Part shown: in pieces, positions 52,608 to 61,203 of the stretch
Layout: the number at the start of each line of letters is the position of its first letter
How positions within the stretch are numbered: position 1 is the first letter of the stretch
NCBI GenBank assembly: GCA_016124855.1
Contig: WGMX01000023.1
Span: 248,001 to 312,000, forward strand
Reading direction: 5' to 3'
Length of the DNA: 64,000 bases
DNA from: Anaerolineaceae bacterium
Lineage (GTDB): Bacteria; Chloroflexota; Anaerolineae; Aggregatilineales; Phototrophicaceae
Translations under genes and position numbers: made by a program
The notes under the pieces: generated by a model
Told to the model about the DNA's origin: nothing
Database searches by the model: none
The model's input: only the letters and a program-made list of their open reading frames with translations

Positions 52608-52958
52608 TTACTTTCCGGTTTTGAGTTCGTCCAAGCGTTGCTGCAACATACGCGTCAACATCATAAAACGGTCGTCTTCAGGGGTATTGGCAGTGCGATG
52701 TTCATCTTCGCCGGTTTTTGCGGGTCTACGGGCTGCTGCCGCCGCCGTTACCAATTCGAGACAGCGTTGAAAATTCTGGATTGCTCCCTCTTTATTTCCG
52801 CTGTCGCGTAATGCCAAGCCCATCCCATAAAGCGCGTCCAGATTATTTTCATCCTGCTTCAAAATTTTTTCGAATTCAGGTACAGCCGTCGCGGCTTGAT
52901 GTTCGCGTTGATGACGCCAAGCGTGGCTGATTGAAGCGTTGATAGGGTTGCTGCTCAT
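52608..52958 (-). CDS. TPR-repeat protein
   Basis: This is a protein of about 116 residues with at least two TPR units (AVPEFEKILKQDENNLDALY and MGLALRDSGNKEGAIQNFQR) and a polar C-terminal helix. I took the ATG at 52958, which has GGAGG and AAGG upstream, over the frame opening at 53021. It is a small adaptor; partners are unknown. It sits between the membrane protein gene and the UroD-family gene on the same strand. Confidence 0.75.
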   Translation of the reverse strand: MSSNPINASISHAWRHQREHQAATAVPEFEKILKQDENNLDALYGMGLALRDSGNKEGAIQNFQRCLELVTAAAAARRPAKTGEDEHRTANTPEDDRFMMLTRMLQQRLDELKTGK

Positions 52959-53055
52959 GTATGCCTTTTCCTCCATAATTTGAATAACTCTAATTCTACA
53001 GATCGTGCGCTGGAAACACAAAAATTGCTTGTATCGATGGTCTGTATGCTTTGAA

Positions 53056-55368
53056 TTACGGTACGACGCTGATGAGTGTCGGTAAAATCACATCTGTGCC
53101 TAGCACCCGCCCATCCGGATTGAAAAAATTGAGACGGTTGTTTTCATCACATCGATTGGAGCAGTCATAAACTTGAACGTGAATTTGATAATTGCCAGCG
53201 GGTATATTTTTAGCGAGCGAAAATTCATACGCATCACCGATGTACTGGGTCGTGTTCCAACGTCGTGTAGGATAATAGCCCGGATTCCGCAGTGCTGTCT
53301 CATTCCAACGGTTTCCATCACTGTTGTTTTGAAGGACAATTTTGACCTGATAGTTTTGGGTTAGAAAGCGCTGCGTTTGCCAAAATAATGTGATCTCAAA
53401 ATCATCTGAGGGCGAGTATACATTTTGCCTTAGTTTGAAAGCACTTAACGTTAATCCCGTAGTGCTCCGCATTTGAGTTTCAAAACTGTTGCTGATATCT
53501 GAACTGCCTTGTTGTGTAATCCTAAAAAGAGGATTTGGAATTAGGATAAGCAGCGCAACCAATGCAAAGCATCCAACCGGAAGTGCGATGAGCCGCGCCT
53601 CGGCTTGCTTGAGCAAATCCAAATCTTCAAGCGGGTTTTTTCGCAGAGTCCTGAATTTTCCCCATGTCATGACCACAATCATGAACAACGTGAGTCCGGA
53701 AACAATCCAACTGCCTAATCGTACGTCGGTGCTGCCCAATGCTATCAATAATTCCGACGTTCGGCTGGTGAGTACAGGCAAATCGACCTGTATAAGGCCT
53801 GTATCTGCGTTTGGTTGCAGCTTGACCCGTTGTCCGTTAACGCTTGCACGCCATCCGGGGAAATATGCCGTTAAAAAGTTCAAAGTAACCGCTGAACTAA
53901 CTTGCCGGAGTTGAAACTGATCTCCATGTGTAAAATGTGAAAGCGGACTCGCTTGGAAATTAACCGTGACTTGGCTTGGTGCCAGCTTGTTAATCAGCCC
54001 ACCGGATTTGTAATTGTCGATCAAATTACGGTTGACGGAAACATTATTCGGCAGCGTTGAGGGAATATCCTCTCCAGCGGTGAGTACGGCAACTCCATAA
54101 CCCTGTTGTTCATAATTGATCTGAGCTTCGCCGTTAGCGCTGCCAAACGGCTGTAAAGCCGGAGGTGGCAGCCAGATTGCCGTCGAACCGATCCATATGC
54201 CGACCATCAATATCGGTAGTAGTAAGCGCCGCAATCGTACCGAAAGATATTTCCTGAGCAGCAGCACGTCGCTGCCAACAACCGATAAACATAGGATTAC
54301 AACACCAAGCATCCATGTTTCATGCGGCACAACCAACAGCCCGACCATAGCCACTACCAGACCGCTGATGAGGAAGAACAGACCGAAAGTAAACTGACGC
54401 ATAACGATAATATTGGTAAGTCCGCCGCCAAATACAAAAAGCAGTGCAATGATGCCCAATGTAAATTGAGGGCGCGGTGTCATTTCAGCAGTATCAATGG
54501 CTCTAAAGGGTGCGATCATGTCGCTTAAGCGCAGTGTATGAACTTCGCTGGCAATATTCGGTCGCCAATGGATTGCCGATTGTTCCAACCACGCTGGTAT
54601 CCAATAGAATCCTGAGAGTAAGACTCCTAATCCAATGGCTGCCAAGAATTGGATGAATTTGCGTTTTTTTGGTTTTTGTCTGAATTCCCAAACGGCAAAA
54701 ATGATTGCCAATAAACAAATGACGACAGCCGCTTTAATACTGGTCAGGAACAATCCCGCTGTAAATAAGGAAACCAGCGAAAAATTTTGGGGTTGGTGTG
54801 CGCTAATCAAACGACTCGTCGCCCACAGTAATGCTGGTGCTAAAGCTAGCGCCAGCATCGTTGTTAAGTCTCCTTGAACATGCGGAACAATTAAGCTGAC
54901 AAATGGACTATAAATATAGAGCATTGCTGCCAGTATGCCTGATGTTGCACCCGAATGCCGCATAACAAGCATATAAACGCTAATGCCTGCCATACAAGTC
55001 AGCAGCACATATAGCAGCCGCACCGCGCTTACAGCGTAATTCGTGAACAGTATTTGGAGGATGGCCGCCGCGTAGGCCGGAGCCGGTGGGTAAAAACTGG
55101 GAATTGGCGCGCCATACCCGCCCAATGCGTGCGATGACCAGCGAGGATACAACCAGCCTTCTTCAATGGACATGGCGTAGTCGTTGGTACGATACACATA
55201 ATTTTCGTTAGCATTGTTGTGGGAAAGTTCGCTTCGAAATAGAAATGGTGCCGAAACAATAATGCATAACGCCAGCACCAGTAGGAATCCCCAATCGAGT
55301 CCCCGTTGCGCTCGGCGCATCCAATCGGGGAGTTGCTGTGATGTAAGGGGTTGCTGAAGGCTGCTCAT
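53056..55368 (-). CDS. Large membrane protein, PTPS-related / GT-C glycosyltransferase-like
   Basis: This is a 770-residue protein with about twelve membrane helices in the first 560 residues. The first extracytoplasmic loop has NDYAMSIEEGWLYPRWSSHA followed by YGAPIPSFYPPAPAYAAA, the signature of the 6-pyruvoyl-tetrahydropterin-synthase-related membrane family. That family resembles GT-C enzymes using polyprenyl-phosphate sugars. Two beta-rich outer domains follow (ASVNGQRVKLQPNADTG and VYSPSDDFEITLFWQTQRF). A role in cell-surface glycan assembly is the best guess. It is divergent from the first GNAT gene and precedes the TPR gene by about 100 bp. Confidence 0.78.
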   Translation of the reverse strand: MSSLQQPLTSQQLPDWMRRAQRGLDWGFLLVLALCIIVSAPFLFRSELSHNNANENYVYRTNDYAMSIEEGWLYPRWSSHALGGYGAPIPSFYPPAPAYAAAILQILFTNYAVSAVRLLYVLLTCMAGISVYMLVMRHSGATSGILAAMLYIYSPFVSLIVPHVQGDLTTMLALALAPALLWATSRLISAHQPQNFSLVSLFTAGLFLTSIKAAVVICLLAIIFAVWEFRQKPKKRKFIQFLAAIGLGVLLSGFYWIPAWLEQSAIHWRPNIASEVHTLRLSDMIAPFRAIDTAEMTPRPQFTLGIIALLFVFGGGLTNIIVMRQFTFGLFFLISGLVVAMVGLLVVPHETWMLGVVILCLSVVGSDVLLLRKYLSVRLRRLLLPILMVGIWIGSTAIWLPPPALQPFGSANGEAQINYEQQGYGVAVLTAGEDIPSTLPNNVSVNRNLIDNYKSGGLINKLAPSQVTVNFQASPLSHFTHGDQFQLRQVSSAVTLNFLTAYFPGWRASVNGQRVKLQPNADTGLIQVDLPVLTSRTSELLIALGSTDVRLGSWIVSGLTLFMIVVMTWGKFRTLRKNPLEDLDLLKQAEARLIALPVGCFALVALLILIPNPLFRITQQGSSDISNSFETQMRSTTGLTLSAFKLRQNVYSPSDDFEITLFWQTQRFLTQNYQVKIVLQNNSDGNRWNETALRNPGYYPTRRWNTTQYIGDAYEFSLAKNIPAGNYQIHVQVYDCSNRCDENNRLNFFNPDGRVLGTDVILPTLISVVP

Positions 55369-55406
55369 AAGTTAGATTGTACATGATCTGCTGAGTCATG
55401 ACGTGC

Positions 55407-55435
55407 TTGATTTGCATGTGGCTCGGTGCTATTCT
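55407..55435 (+). promoter_or_regulatory. Promoter candidate for the GNAT-AlaX-TPR run
   Basis: TTGATT (55407-55412), 17 bp, TATTCT (55430-55435), about 26 bases before the first GNAT ATG. It would drive the long plus-strand run up to the terminator at 60923. Confidence 0.5.
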
Positions 55436-55461
55436 GAAATTCATTAACGTGATGAGAACTC

Positions 55462-55935
55462 ATGGATCAAATTACTGTCCGACTTGCCACTCCAAATGAT
55501 CTAAATGCACTTGCCGATATGTGGTACGAGAACAAGGTTATCCAACAGCAGTCTGATGCTCGCCTAACGCTGATTGCTGGAGCGAAAGCCCACTGGATTG
55601 CCGAAGCTGCTCTTTGGCTTGAGAATGTCCGCTGCTCAATATGGTTAGCGGTTCGGGATGGCAGTTTGGCTGGTTATCTCGTGGCGTGGCTTCAAGATAT
55701 GCCATCCGGTATGCAGCCAAATTGCGTCGGATGTATCACCGATATAGCAGTTGATCCACATAATCCGACTGTTGGTGCGAGTCAGCTCTTATTGGGTTCG
55801 GCACGTATATGGTTGTTGGAACAAAATATTACTCACTTGATTGTCGCCGTCCCTCATCGCCAGCCGGTACAACAGGCATTTTGGCGTGGGCAAGGGGCTA
55901 AACCGTGGATGGATTTAATGTGGCTGAAGTTATAA
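55462..55935 (+). CDS. GNAT family N-acetyltransferase
   Basis: This is a 157-residue GNAT protein (VRLATPNDLNALADMWYENK start, ITDIAVDPHNPTVGASQLLL as a degenerate acetyl-CoA motif in place of Q/R-x-x-G-x-G/A, and VPHRQPVQQAFWRGQGAKPW at the end). The missing glycine pattern in motif A means cofactor binding may be weak. The next gene, also a GNAT, overlaps its end by 31 bases, suggesting a tandem duplication. Confidence 0.8.
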   Translation: MDQITVRLATPNDLNALADMWYENKVIQQQSDARLTLIAGAKAHWIAEAALWLENVRCSIWLAVRDGSLAGYLVAWLQDMPSGMQPNCVGCITDIAVDPHNPTVGASQLLLGSARIWLLEQNITHLIVAVPHRQPVQQAFWRGQGAKPWMDLMWLKL

Positions 55936-56414
55936 TTCGTCGTGTCACCAAAGATGATACGGATGCACTCGCGGAAATGTGGCTTGCATTGGTTGCTTAT
56001 CACCAGCAACTCACCGAAGATTTACCGGCTGCTTCTCGCGGCGGTGAACATCGCTATGTGCGCCGCATCATGGAACGATTGGATGACCCCTATACCTGTG
56101 CGCTTGCTGCCGAAATGGAAGGGCAGGTTGTCGGATTTGTGTTGGGCATGGTCATCGACTTAATGCCGGATATTTTTGATCAGAAGCCATCCGGTTTTCT
56201 TGCTGACATCTATGTTGAACCGCATGTTCGTCGTCAGGGAGTCGGTCGCAGTCTTGTTAATGAGTTGATGAATTGGTTTCGTGCCTGTGGTATTTCGACC
56301 TTTGACTGGCACGTTGCCTCAAATAATCCTGAAGGGTTAGCCTTTTGGCGTTCGATTGGAGGCCGCGACGTGATGATACGAATGCGCGCCGATGTGGGAG
56401 CAAAAAATGACTGA
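55905..56414 (+). CDS. GNAT family N-acetyltransferase
   Basis: This 169-residue GNAT has a good motif A (VEPHVRRQGVGRSLVNELM, R-R-Q-G-V-G). It ends in the usual WHVASNNPEGLAFWRSIGG. The start may be GTG at 55905, with AAGGGG upstream, or GTG at 55920. It is paralogous to the upstream GNAT but better conserved. The substrate is unknown. Its end overlaps the AlaX start by 8 bases, so the three genes are coupled. Confidence 0.88.
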   Translation: MDGFNVAEVIIRRVTKDDTDALAEMWLALVAYHQQLTEDLPAASRGGEHRYVRRIMERLDDPYTCALAAEMEGQVVGFVLGMVIDLMPDIFDQKPSGFLADIYVEPHVRRQGVGRSLVNELMNWFRACGISTFDWHVASNNPEGLAFWRSIGGRDVMIRMRADVGAKND

Positions 56415-57111
56415 ATTGTTATATCATACCGACAGTTACTTAAAAGAATTTTCCGCTCAGGTCGTTGGGCATGTGCCGGAACAAAACGGTGTCTTGCTTG
56501 ATCGTACTGCATTTTATCCCGGAGGGGGTGGGCAGCCGAACGATGTCGGGCAGCTTTTAATGGATGGCAAAGTCTATCCCGTTACCAGTGTGGTGCGCGG
56601 GAATGTACATATTATTGAGGGTGATCTTCCCGCTGTTGGTGCTGCCATTACCGGTCAGCTCGATTGGGATCGCCGTTACAAATTGATGCGTACACACACA
56701 GCCATGCATATCCTCTGTGGGGTCGTCTGGCGGGATTACGGTGCTAGCGTAACCGGCGGTAACATGGAACCTTTAAGCGGGCGAATGGACTTCGAGTTCG
56801 AACGGATGCAAAAAGAATTGGTCAACGAGATCGAGACGCGTATCAATGCTGAAGTAGCTGCCGCCCATGATATTCGTGTCAAAATATTCCCGCGTGAGGA
56901 AGCCTTCAAAATTCCTGATCTTATTCGCACCAAGATCAATCTTCTGCCGGAAGGTATTCCCGAAGTCCGAACCGTTGAGATTGTCGGATTAGATTTACAG
57001 GCCGACGGTGGTACCCATGTCGCGAATACACGTGAGGTAGGCAAACTCCGCATCAGCGATTACAAGAGCAAGGGCGGTATCAACAAACGTATTTATCTTG
57101 AGATTGAATAA
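56407..57111 (+). CDS. alaX: Alanyl-tRNA editing protein (AlaX)
   Basis: This is a 234-residue free-standing editing domain related to AlaRS. It hydrolyses Ser- or Gly-mischarged tRNA(Ala) in trans. The zinc/active-site motif is HTAMHIL, and the second motif is DGGTHVANTREVG. The N-terminal DSYLKEFSAQVVG and DRTAFYPGGGGQPNDVG are typical of the AlaX-M type. I chose the ATG at 56407, with GGGAG upstream; the frame opening at 56392 (GTG) is less likely. Coupled to the second GNAT gene. Confidence 0.93.
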   Translation: MTELLYHTDSYLKEFSAQVVGHVPEQNGVLLDRTAFYPGGGGQPNDVGQLLMDGKVYPVTSVVRGNVHIIEGDLPAVGAAITGQLDWDRRYKLMRTHTAMHILCGVVWRDYGASVTGGNMEPLSGRMDFEFERMQKELVNEIETRINAEVAAAHDIRVKIFPREEAFKIPDLIRTKINLLPEGIPEVRTVEIVGLDLQADGGTHVANTREVGKLRISDYKSKGGINKRIYLEIE

Positions 57112-57135
57112 CGAGGGTCAATTCGAGTTCAACTT

Positions 57136-58131
57136 ATGATTAGGCGTATTCAAATCTTTCTGGGGCCAACCTTTTCCCGTATTTTGGTGGCATGGGTCGC
57201 AATTACTGGTCTAGCCAGTCTTATCCTCAATGTCATTGTCAATCAATATGCATGGGTGCGGCCTGTACAATCCTTGATCGTAATCGCCTTCCTTTTGGGA
57301 TTGGTTATCATTTTCTTTATCCGCTTATCGGCGGAAGAACGCGGCAATTGGGCAGCCATTGTATTACCGGCATTGGTCGCTGTTGCGCTTGGGTTGATGC
57401 TCGCTCCGCAGTTGGCCTTACTCTTCATGGGACTCGCTGTTGGCTGGATTATTGCCATGCTGCTAATCACGCGCAACCGGATGCCAGTTGAGTATCGGCA
57501 GGCAGTCAAGTTCCTGCGTAAAAGTGAGTATGCTGAAGCCGTAAAGGTTATGGACAAAGTGATTTTGGCTGATTCCAATCACCCCTATCATTACAAATTC
57601 CGTGCCGAAATCTATCGCTTATGGGGCAAACTAAAACAGGCCGCCCGCGACTATCAAAAGATGACGGAGCTCGAACCAGATTCACCGGTTGGTTTCAACG
57701 GTTTGGCAGAGGTCTATCTGCAAAACCATGACTATGATCTCGCTGAAAAGGCGGCTGTTACGGCTCAAAAACTTGCACCTGATGATTGGGTGACCTATTA
57801 CAACCTCGGTATGATCGAAGATCGCCTCAAACAATCCGAATCGGTTGTGGAACACCTTCAAAAAGCGTTATCCCTAAAAGTGCCAGATACCCGTCACCAT
57901 CTGTTGATCGACTTTTACCTCCTTCGTGCCTACGGTCGCTTGGGACGCATGTCGGAGGCCAACAAAACGTTGGCGTCCCTGAAGAAGCAAACGACTGGCC
58001 TCGAAGAATGGCAAACCATTCTTAAGGACGATCAAGCGGCGACCTTGCGCCAAGTCATCGGGGATGACCTGCAAACCGTCTACGAACTTCTGGATGGAGA
58101 CTTAAAGGTTGAAGATTTGAGGTTAGCCTGA
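57136..58131 (+). CDS. Membrane TPR protein
   Basis: This 331-residue protein has about four membrane helices in the first 115 residues (for example ILVAWVAITGLASLILNVIV and VLPALVAVALGLMLAPQLAL). Four or five TPR units follow on the cytoplasmic side (AVKVMDKVILADSNHPYHYK, AARDYQKMTELEPDSPVGFN, LAEKAAVTAQKLAPDDWVTY). It is probably a scaffold. The next gene starts within its stop (ATG at 58131), beginning a series of membrane TPR proteins with the same plan. Confidence 0.82.
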   Translation: MIRRIQIFLGPTFSRILVAWVAITGLASLILNVIVNQYAWVRPVQSLIVIAFLLGLVIIFFIRLSAEERGNWAAIVLPALVAVALGLMLAPQLALLFMGLAVGWIIAMLLITRNRMPVEYRQAVKFLRKSEYAEAVKVMDKVILADSNHPYHYKFRAEIYRLWGKLKQAARDYQKMTELEPDSPVGFNGLAEVYLQNHDYDLAEKAAVTAQKLAPDDWVTYYNLGMIEDRLKQSESVVEHLQKALSLKVPDTRHHLLIDFYLLRAYGRLGRMSEANKTLASLKKQTTGLEEWQTILKDDQAATLRQVIGDDLQTVYELLDGDLKVEDLRLA

Positions 58132-58997
58132 TGCGTCGTCGCTTGCAGGTTATACTGATTTACGTTACGCCGTTCTTAGCCATGATCGGTGGCTTAGTAT
58201 TTGTTTCAGGACTGCTGAACGAGCTGTCCTCTGATCGTAACTTACCTGCTGGAATCTTATCCCCTTCAATTCAAGTCGCACTCGCCGGACTGTGTATAGC
58301 CGGAATTATGTTCCTTGTCTGGTTTACGCTGGTGGGTTGGCTGTTGGTACGCCAATCACGTAGTCAGGGTTCAGGCTACGGAGATGCCTATCGTTTGATT
58401 GAGGAATTCCGTTTCCGTGAGGCGATTCCTTTGTTACAGCGGTCGATCAACGAAGGCAAAGAAACGCCAGAAGTCTTGATGCTGCTGACAAGTGCTTATG
58501 CCTATGCCGGACAACTTGGCAATGCTCAGGCCACCGCCGACCGTGCTGTCCGCCTGTTTCCGGATGACCCCGGTTCATATATCACCTTGGCCAATGGTTA
58601 TCGCCTGCAAGCAGCATATGACGAAGCAGCCCGTGCACTGATGAAAGCGGCTGAACTCGAACCCAACCAGCCCATTATCTGGGCCGAATTAGGGTTTGTG
58701 CAGCAGTTTGCGGGCGAAAGGGCAGCTGCAATCGAATCCTTTAAAAAATCAGCGAAGTACACTATGCCATCAATGTATGGTGTACGCGTTTACTATCATC
58801 TGGCGCAAGCCTACACAACTGCGGGTGAGGTCAAGCAGGCGGTTCGCGCCACTGTGAAAATGGTTAATGCCCGTGAAGGTCTGGTAGCATGGCTCTCTGG
58901 TCTGGATGCACTGGATGGCACGGCTTACGGTCAAGCCCTCCGTTATGAAGTCACGGCTATTCAAAATGCGCTGGCAGATGCCGGCAGCTTAAGCTAA
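58131..58997 (+). CDS. Membrane TPR protein
   Basis: This is a 288-residue protein with two N-terminal membrane helices (ILIYVTPFLAMIGGLVFVSG and VALAGLCIAGIMFLVWFTLV) and TPR units from about residue 85 (AIPLLQRSINEGKETPEVLM, AQATADRAVRLFPDDPGSYI, AARALMKAAELEPNQPIIWA, AIESFKKSAKYTMPSMYGVR). Same architecture as its neighbours on both sides, so the three are likely paralogues acting in one complex. One-base overlap with the upstream gene. Confidence 0.82.
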   Translation: MRRRLQVILIYVTPFLAMIGGLVFVSGLLNELSSDRNLPAGILSPSIQVALAGLCIAGIMFLVWFTLVGWLLVRQSRSQGSGYGDAYRLIEEFRFREAIPLLQRSINEGKETPEVLMLLTSAYAYAGQLGNAQATADRAVRLFPDDPGSYITLANGYRLQAAYDEAARALMKAAELEPNQPIIWAELGFVQQFAGERAAAIESFKKSAKYTMPSMYGVRVYYHLAQAYTTAGEVKQAVRATVKMVNAREGLVAWLSGLDALDGTAYGQALRYEVTAIQNALADAGSLS

Positions 58998-59009
58998 GCG
59001 AATCACATT

Positions 59010-59807
59010 ATGGGAAAAATAACAGCCTATCTCATTAAGGCGTTTCGGGGTTGGGAACGTTCTACTCAGCTCGCATTTATCACGGCCTTTGTTTTACTGC
59101 TCATTTCATTTGTAGTCGTGGCGGCTAGTTCCGGTAGTCTGCGTCAAAATGCGCTCATTGGTTTTGTCGGTCTCATTTTTGCCCTTCAGATCATTTTCAT
59201 GTGGGGCAACCGCTCTATGGTTACAGCCTATACGCAGGCGCAGCGCCGCTATCTGGCCGAAGATTTTGTTGCCGCCCGTGATATTTTGGAACGCCATCTT
59301 TCAGCCGGTAAATCAGATGTCTCCAGCTTGACTTTGCTTGCCAATACCTACCGCCAGCTCGGAATGCTTGGCAAAAGTGAAGAAATTGTAAAAAAAGCTT
59401 TAGCCTTAAGGCCGTTTGACCACTTTCCTCTCTATAGTTTCGGGCGTACACTGCTAATAAGGGGATTATACGCTCAGGCTGTTGATACACTCAGGCAGGC
59501 TATAGAAGCGGGTGCGCCCTCAATCGTTGAGTTTGATTTGGGCGAGGCGCTGTATCGTAACGGAGACTATGACGCGGCAGCTGAAGTATTGGAACGTGTT
59601 CGTGACCCCCGGCAGGAACCTTTTCGCTTACTAATGACCGATTATTTGTTGTATAAGATGGGGCGAAGTGCAGTTCCAGATGTAGACGAGGTAAATGCAG
59701 GCATTAATTATTGGCGCGAATTAGCAATCCGGTTCGCAGAGACATCTTACGGTCATACGCTGGCAGATGATGTGGCATTTATGCAATCGCTTGTGGAGGC
59801 AAAATGA
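59010..59807 (+). CDS. Membrane TPR protein
   Basis: This is a 265-residue protein with two membrane helices (TAFVLLLISFVVVAASSG and ALIGFVGLIFALQIIFMWG) and TPR units after residue 80 (ARDILERHLSAGKSDVSSLT, SEEIVKKALALRPFDHFPLY, AVDTLRQAIEAGAPSIVEFD). Third in the series. Its stop overlaps the next start (ATGA, 59804-59807). Function unknown. Confidence 0.82.
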   Translation: MGKITAYLIKAFRGWERSTQLAFITAFVLLLISFVVVAASSGSLRQNALIGFVGLIFALQIIFMWGNRSMVTAYTQAQRRYLAEDFVAARDILERHLSAGKSDVSSLTLLANTYRQLGMLGKSEEIVKKALALRPFDHFPLYSFGRTLLIRGLYAQAVDTLRQAIEAGAPSIVEFDLGEALYRNGDYDAAAEVLERVRDPRQEPFRLLMTDYLLYKMGRSAVPDVDEVNAGINYWRELAIRFAETSYGHTLADDVAFMQSLVEAK

Positions 59808-60301
59808 GTATTTTAGGACGTGATGGCAATATTTCAGTTATCCGCATCGGTACAATTGCGGTAATAATTGGTATCTTAGTCATTCTAGGTGGTGTCGCTT
59901 TCTTCTTTATTGATCGTGCCTCGCATCAGCGGCCATATGAAATCGAGCCATATCCCGGTGCTGCGGTCTGGTACACGAAATCATTAGCCTCTAATGCGCG
60001 TCAGGTCGTGTATCGTGTGCAGGGCGTCAGTGTTGATGATGTGGCTGCCTATTACCAGCAGAAATTAGAACAAATCGAAGGCGGTAATGCCGACCCATGT
60101 CTGCGTTTTCCAAGTACCGGCAACTATCCGTCTTACGATAAAGGCGATAAATCCGGTGTCCCTTACCGCTATAGCTGTATGTTCGACCGTTCGAGTTTCC
60201 AAATTTCGCAATCGACGCGCGTAAATATAGAACCCGGTATTGAAGCCAATAATTCAGTAGGCATGGTCGTTATCGAAAATGAACAACACTGGCAGCGATA
60301 A
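59804..60301 (+). CDS. Membrane-anchored hypothetical protein
   Basis: This is a 165-residue protein with one N-terminal helix (IGTIAVIIGILVILGGVAFF) and an extracytoplasmic domain of about 120 residues with PYPGAAVWYTKSLASNARQV, VSVDDVAAYYQQKLEQIEG and two Cys (PCLRF, YSCMF) that could form a disulfide. I do not recognise the family. It shares the general plan of the next protein, and both are coupled to the TPR genes. Confidence 0.72.
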   Translation: MSILGRDGNISVIRIGTIAVIIGILVILGGVAFFFIDRASHQRPYEIEPYPGAAVWYTKSLASNARQVVYRVQGVSVDDVAAYYQQKLEQIEGGNADPCLRFPSTGNYPSYDKGDKSGVPYRYSCMFDRSSFQISQSTRVNIEPGIEANNSVGMVVIENEQHWQR

Positions 60302-60875
60302 TCCAACCAACGCAAACGAGGCTGAATCGCTTCCGACCAGTCGTCCACTGCCAATAAGAATTGTTGTGATGGGTTTGGTGGCAATCGTATTTGCCATCGT
60401 CATCGGCAGTCAGGTTATCGGTGTGCTGTACGCCATCTTTTTCCCGCCTGCTGCTCCCATACCCGATCAGGCGACACTCATCTCCCACACTAGCAAAGAC
60501 TATGGTGCCGATGACTGGTTTTATTCGTCCAATCAAACGCCGTGTGAGGTAGTCCATTTCTTCCAAACCCAGCAGGCTGAGTGCCGTGTTGCCCCTGTTT
60601 GGTGTGATAACAGTGCTTCGTCAACACCACCCGAAGGATCAAAAACCAGAGGTCAGAATGTTGCCCGCTGTGTAGGGACACAAAACTTTTCCATCTTCGC
60701 CCTTCGCTGGGAAGCCATTATCGCGACCGGTGCGACAGCGAATGAAGTGACCCAGTTTCGCCTGAACCGCGAGATATTCTGGACGGGCGCTGTACCGCCC
60801 TATAATGCGCCGACTCTGGATGGCGGTTTTCCAAACTTCCCGACGGATATTCCGCTGCCCACCACTGCTTCTTAG
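60279..60875 (+). CDS. Membrane-anchored hypothetical protein
   Basis: This is a 198-residue protein with one helix at about residues 28-50 (VVMGLVAIVFAIVIGSQVIG) and an outer domain with Cys pairs (TPCEVVHFFQTQQAECRVAP, VWCDNS, ARCVGT). The segment SKDYGADDWFYSS and the CEVV part recall the previous protein, so the two may be distant paralogues. It starts 23 bases inside the upstream gene. Last gene before the terminator. Function unknown. Confidence 0.72.
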   Translation: MNNTGSDNPTNANEAESLPTSRPLPIRIVVMGLVAIVFAIVIGSQVIGVLYAIFFPPAAPIPDQATLISHTSKDYGADDWFYSSNQTPCEVVHFFQTQQAECRVAPVWCDNSASSTPPEGSKTRGQNVARCVGTQNFSIFALRWEAIIATGATANEVTQFRLNREIFWTGAVPPYNAPTLDGGFPNFPTDIPLPTTAS

Positions 60876-60922
60876 CATCATTAGGTAAGTTTTGGCGTTT
60901 AACAGTGTCTAAATATTATGAG

Positions 60923-60949
60923 AACCTCCTATCAAACGGAGGTTTTTTT
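60923..60949 (+). terminator. Rho-independent terminator
   Basis: AACCTCC (60923-60929) pairs perfectly with GGAGGTT (60938-60944), loop of 8, followed by seven T (60943-60949). It closes the GNAT-AlaX-TPR run 48 bases after the last stop. Confidence 0.92.
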
Positions 60950-61082
60950 GTCATAGGCGTATATCGTCATAACTTGAACTTTCCCTACCGCATTCCATTA
61001 TTTTGCGCGATAATGAGGATGTTTTACGTTTCCGCAAACCAATACCCGATTATAGCGTGTGCCTATTAAAGGAGGTGTCCCC

Positions 61083-61154
61083 GTGAAGGAGACTCAACAA
61101 ATGCTCCTATCGCGGCTGATTCCTCGTTTGGGTCGAATAGCTTTGCCAATATAG
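61083..61154 (+). CDS. Putative 23-codon leader peptide ahead of ileS
   Basis: A short ORF starts at GTG 61083, preceded by the strongest Shine-Dalgarno in the region, AAAGGAGGTG (GGAGG at 61071-61075, seven bases before the start). It encodes 23 residues with three Ile in the second half (RLIPRLGRIALPI), the last being a rare ATA right before the TAG. It ends 49 bases before the ileS ATG. Placement before an isoleucyl-tRNA synthetase gene invites a role in Ile-dependent attenuation or translational coupling. It may also be a chance ORF using a ribosome binding site of something lost. Confidence 0.45.
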   Translation: MKETQQMLLSRLIPRLGRIALPI

Positions 61155-61203
61155 TGTAGTCCGATCTATCCGCATCCCAGACGATAACCTGATGGAGAAT
61201 CTT

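Noticed and set aside
56392..57111. Loss of a zinc ligand in AlaX because the motif reads DGGTHV, not CGGTHV
   Set aside because: As I recall, AlaX proteins often carry Asp at this place, so this is not evidence of inactivity.
60950..61203. T-box riboswitch upstream of ileS
   Set aside because: No GGGTGGNACCGCG-type T-box sequence and no specifier-loop stem could be found in this interval.
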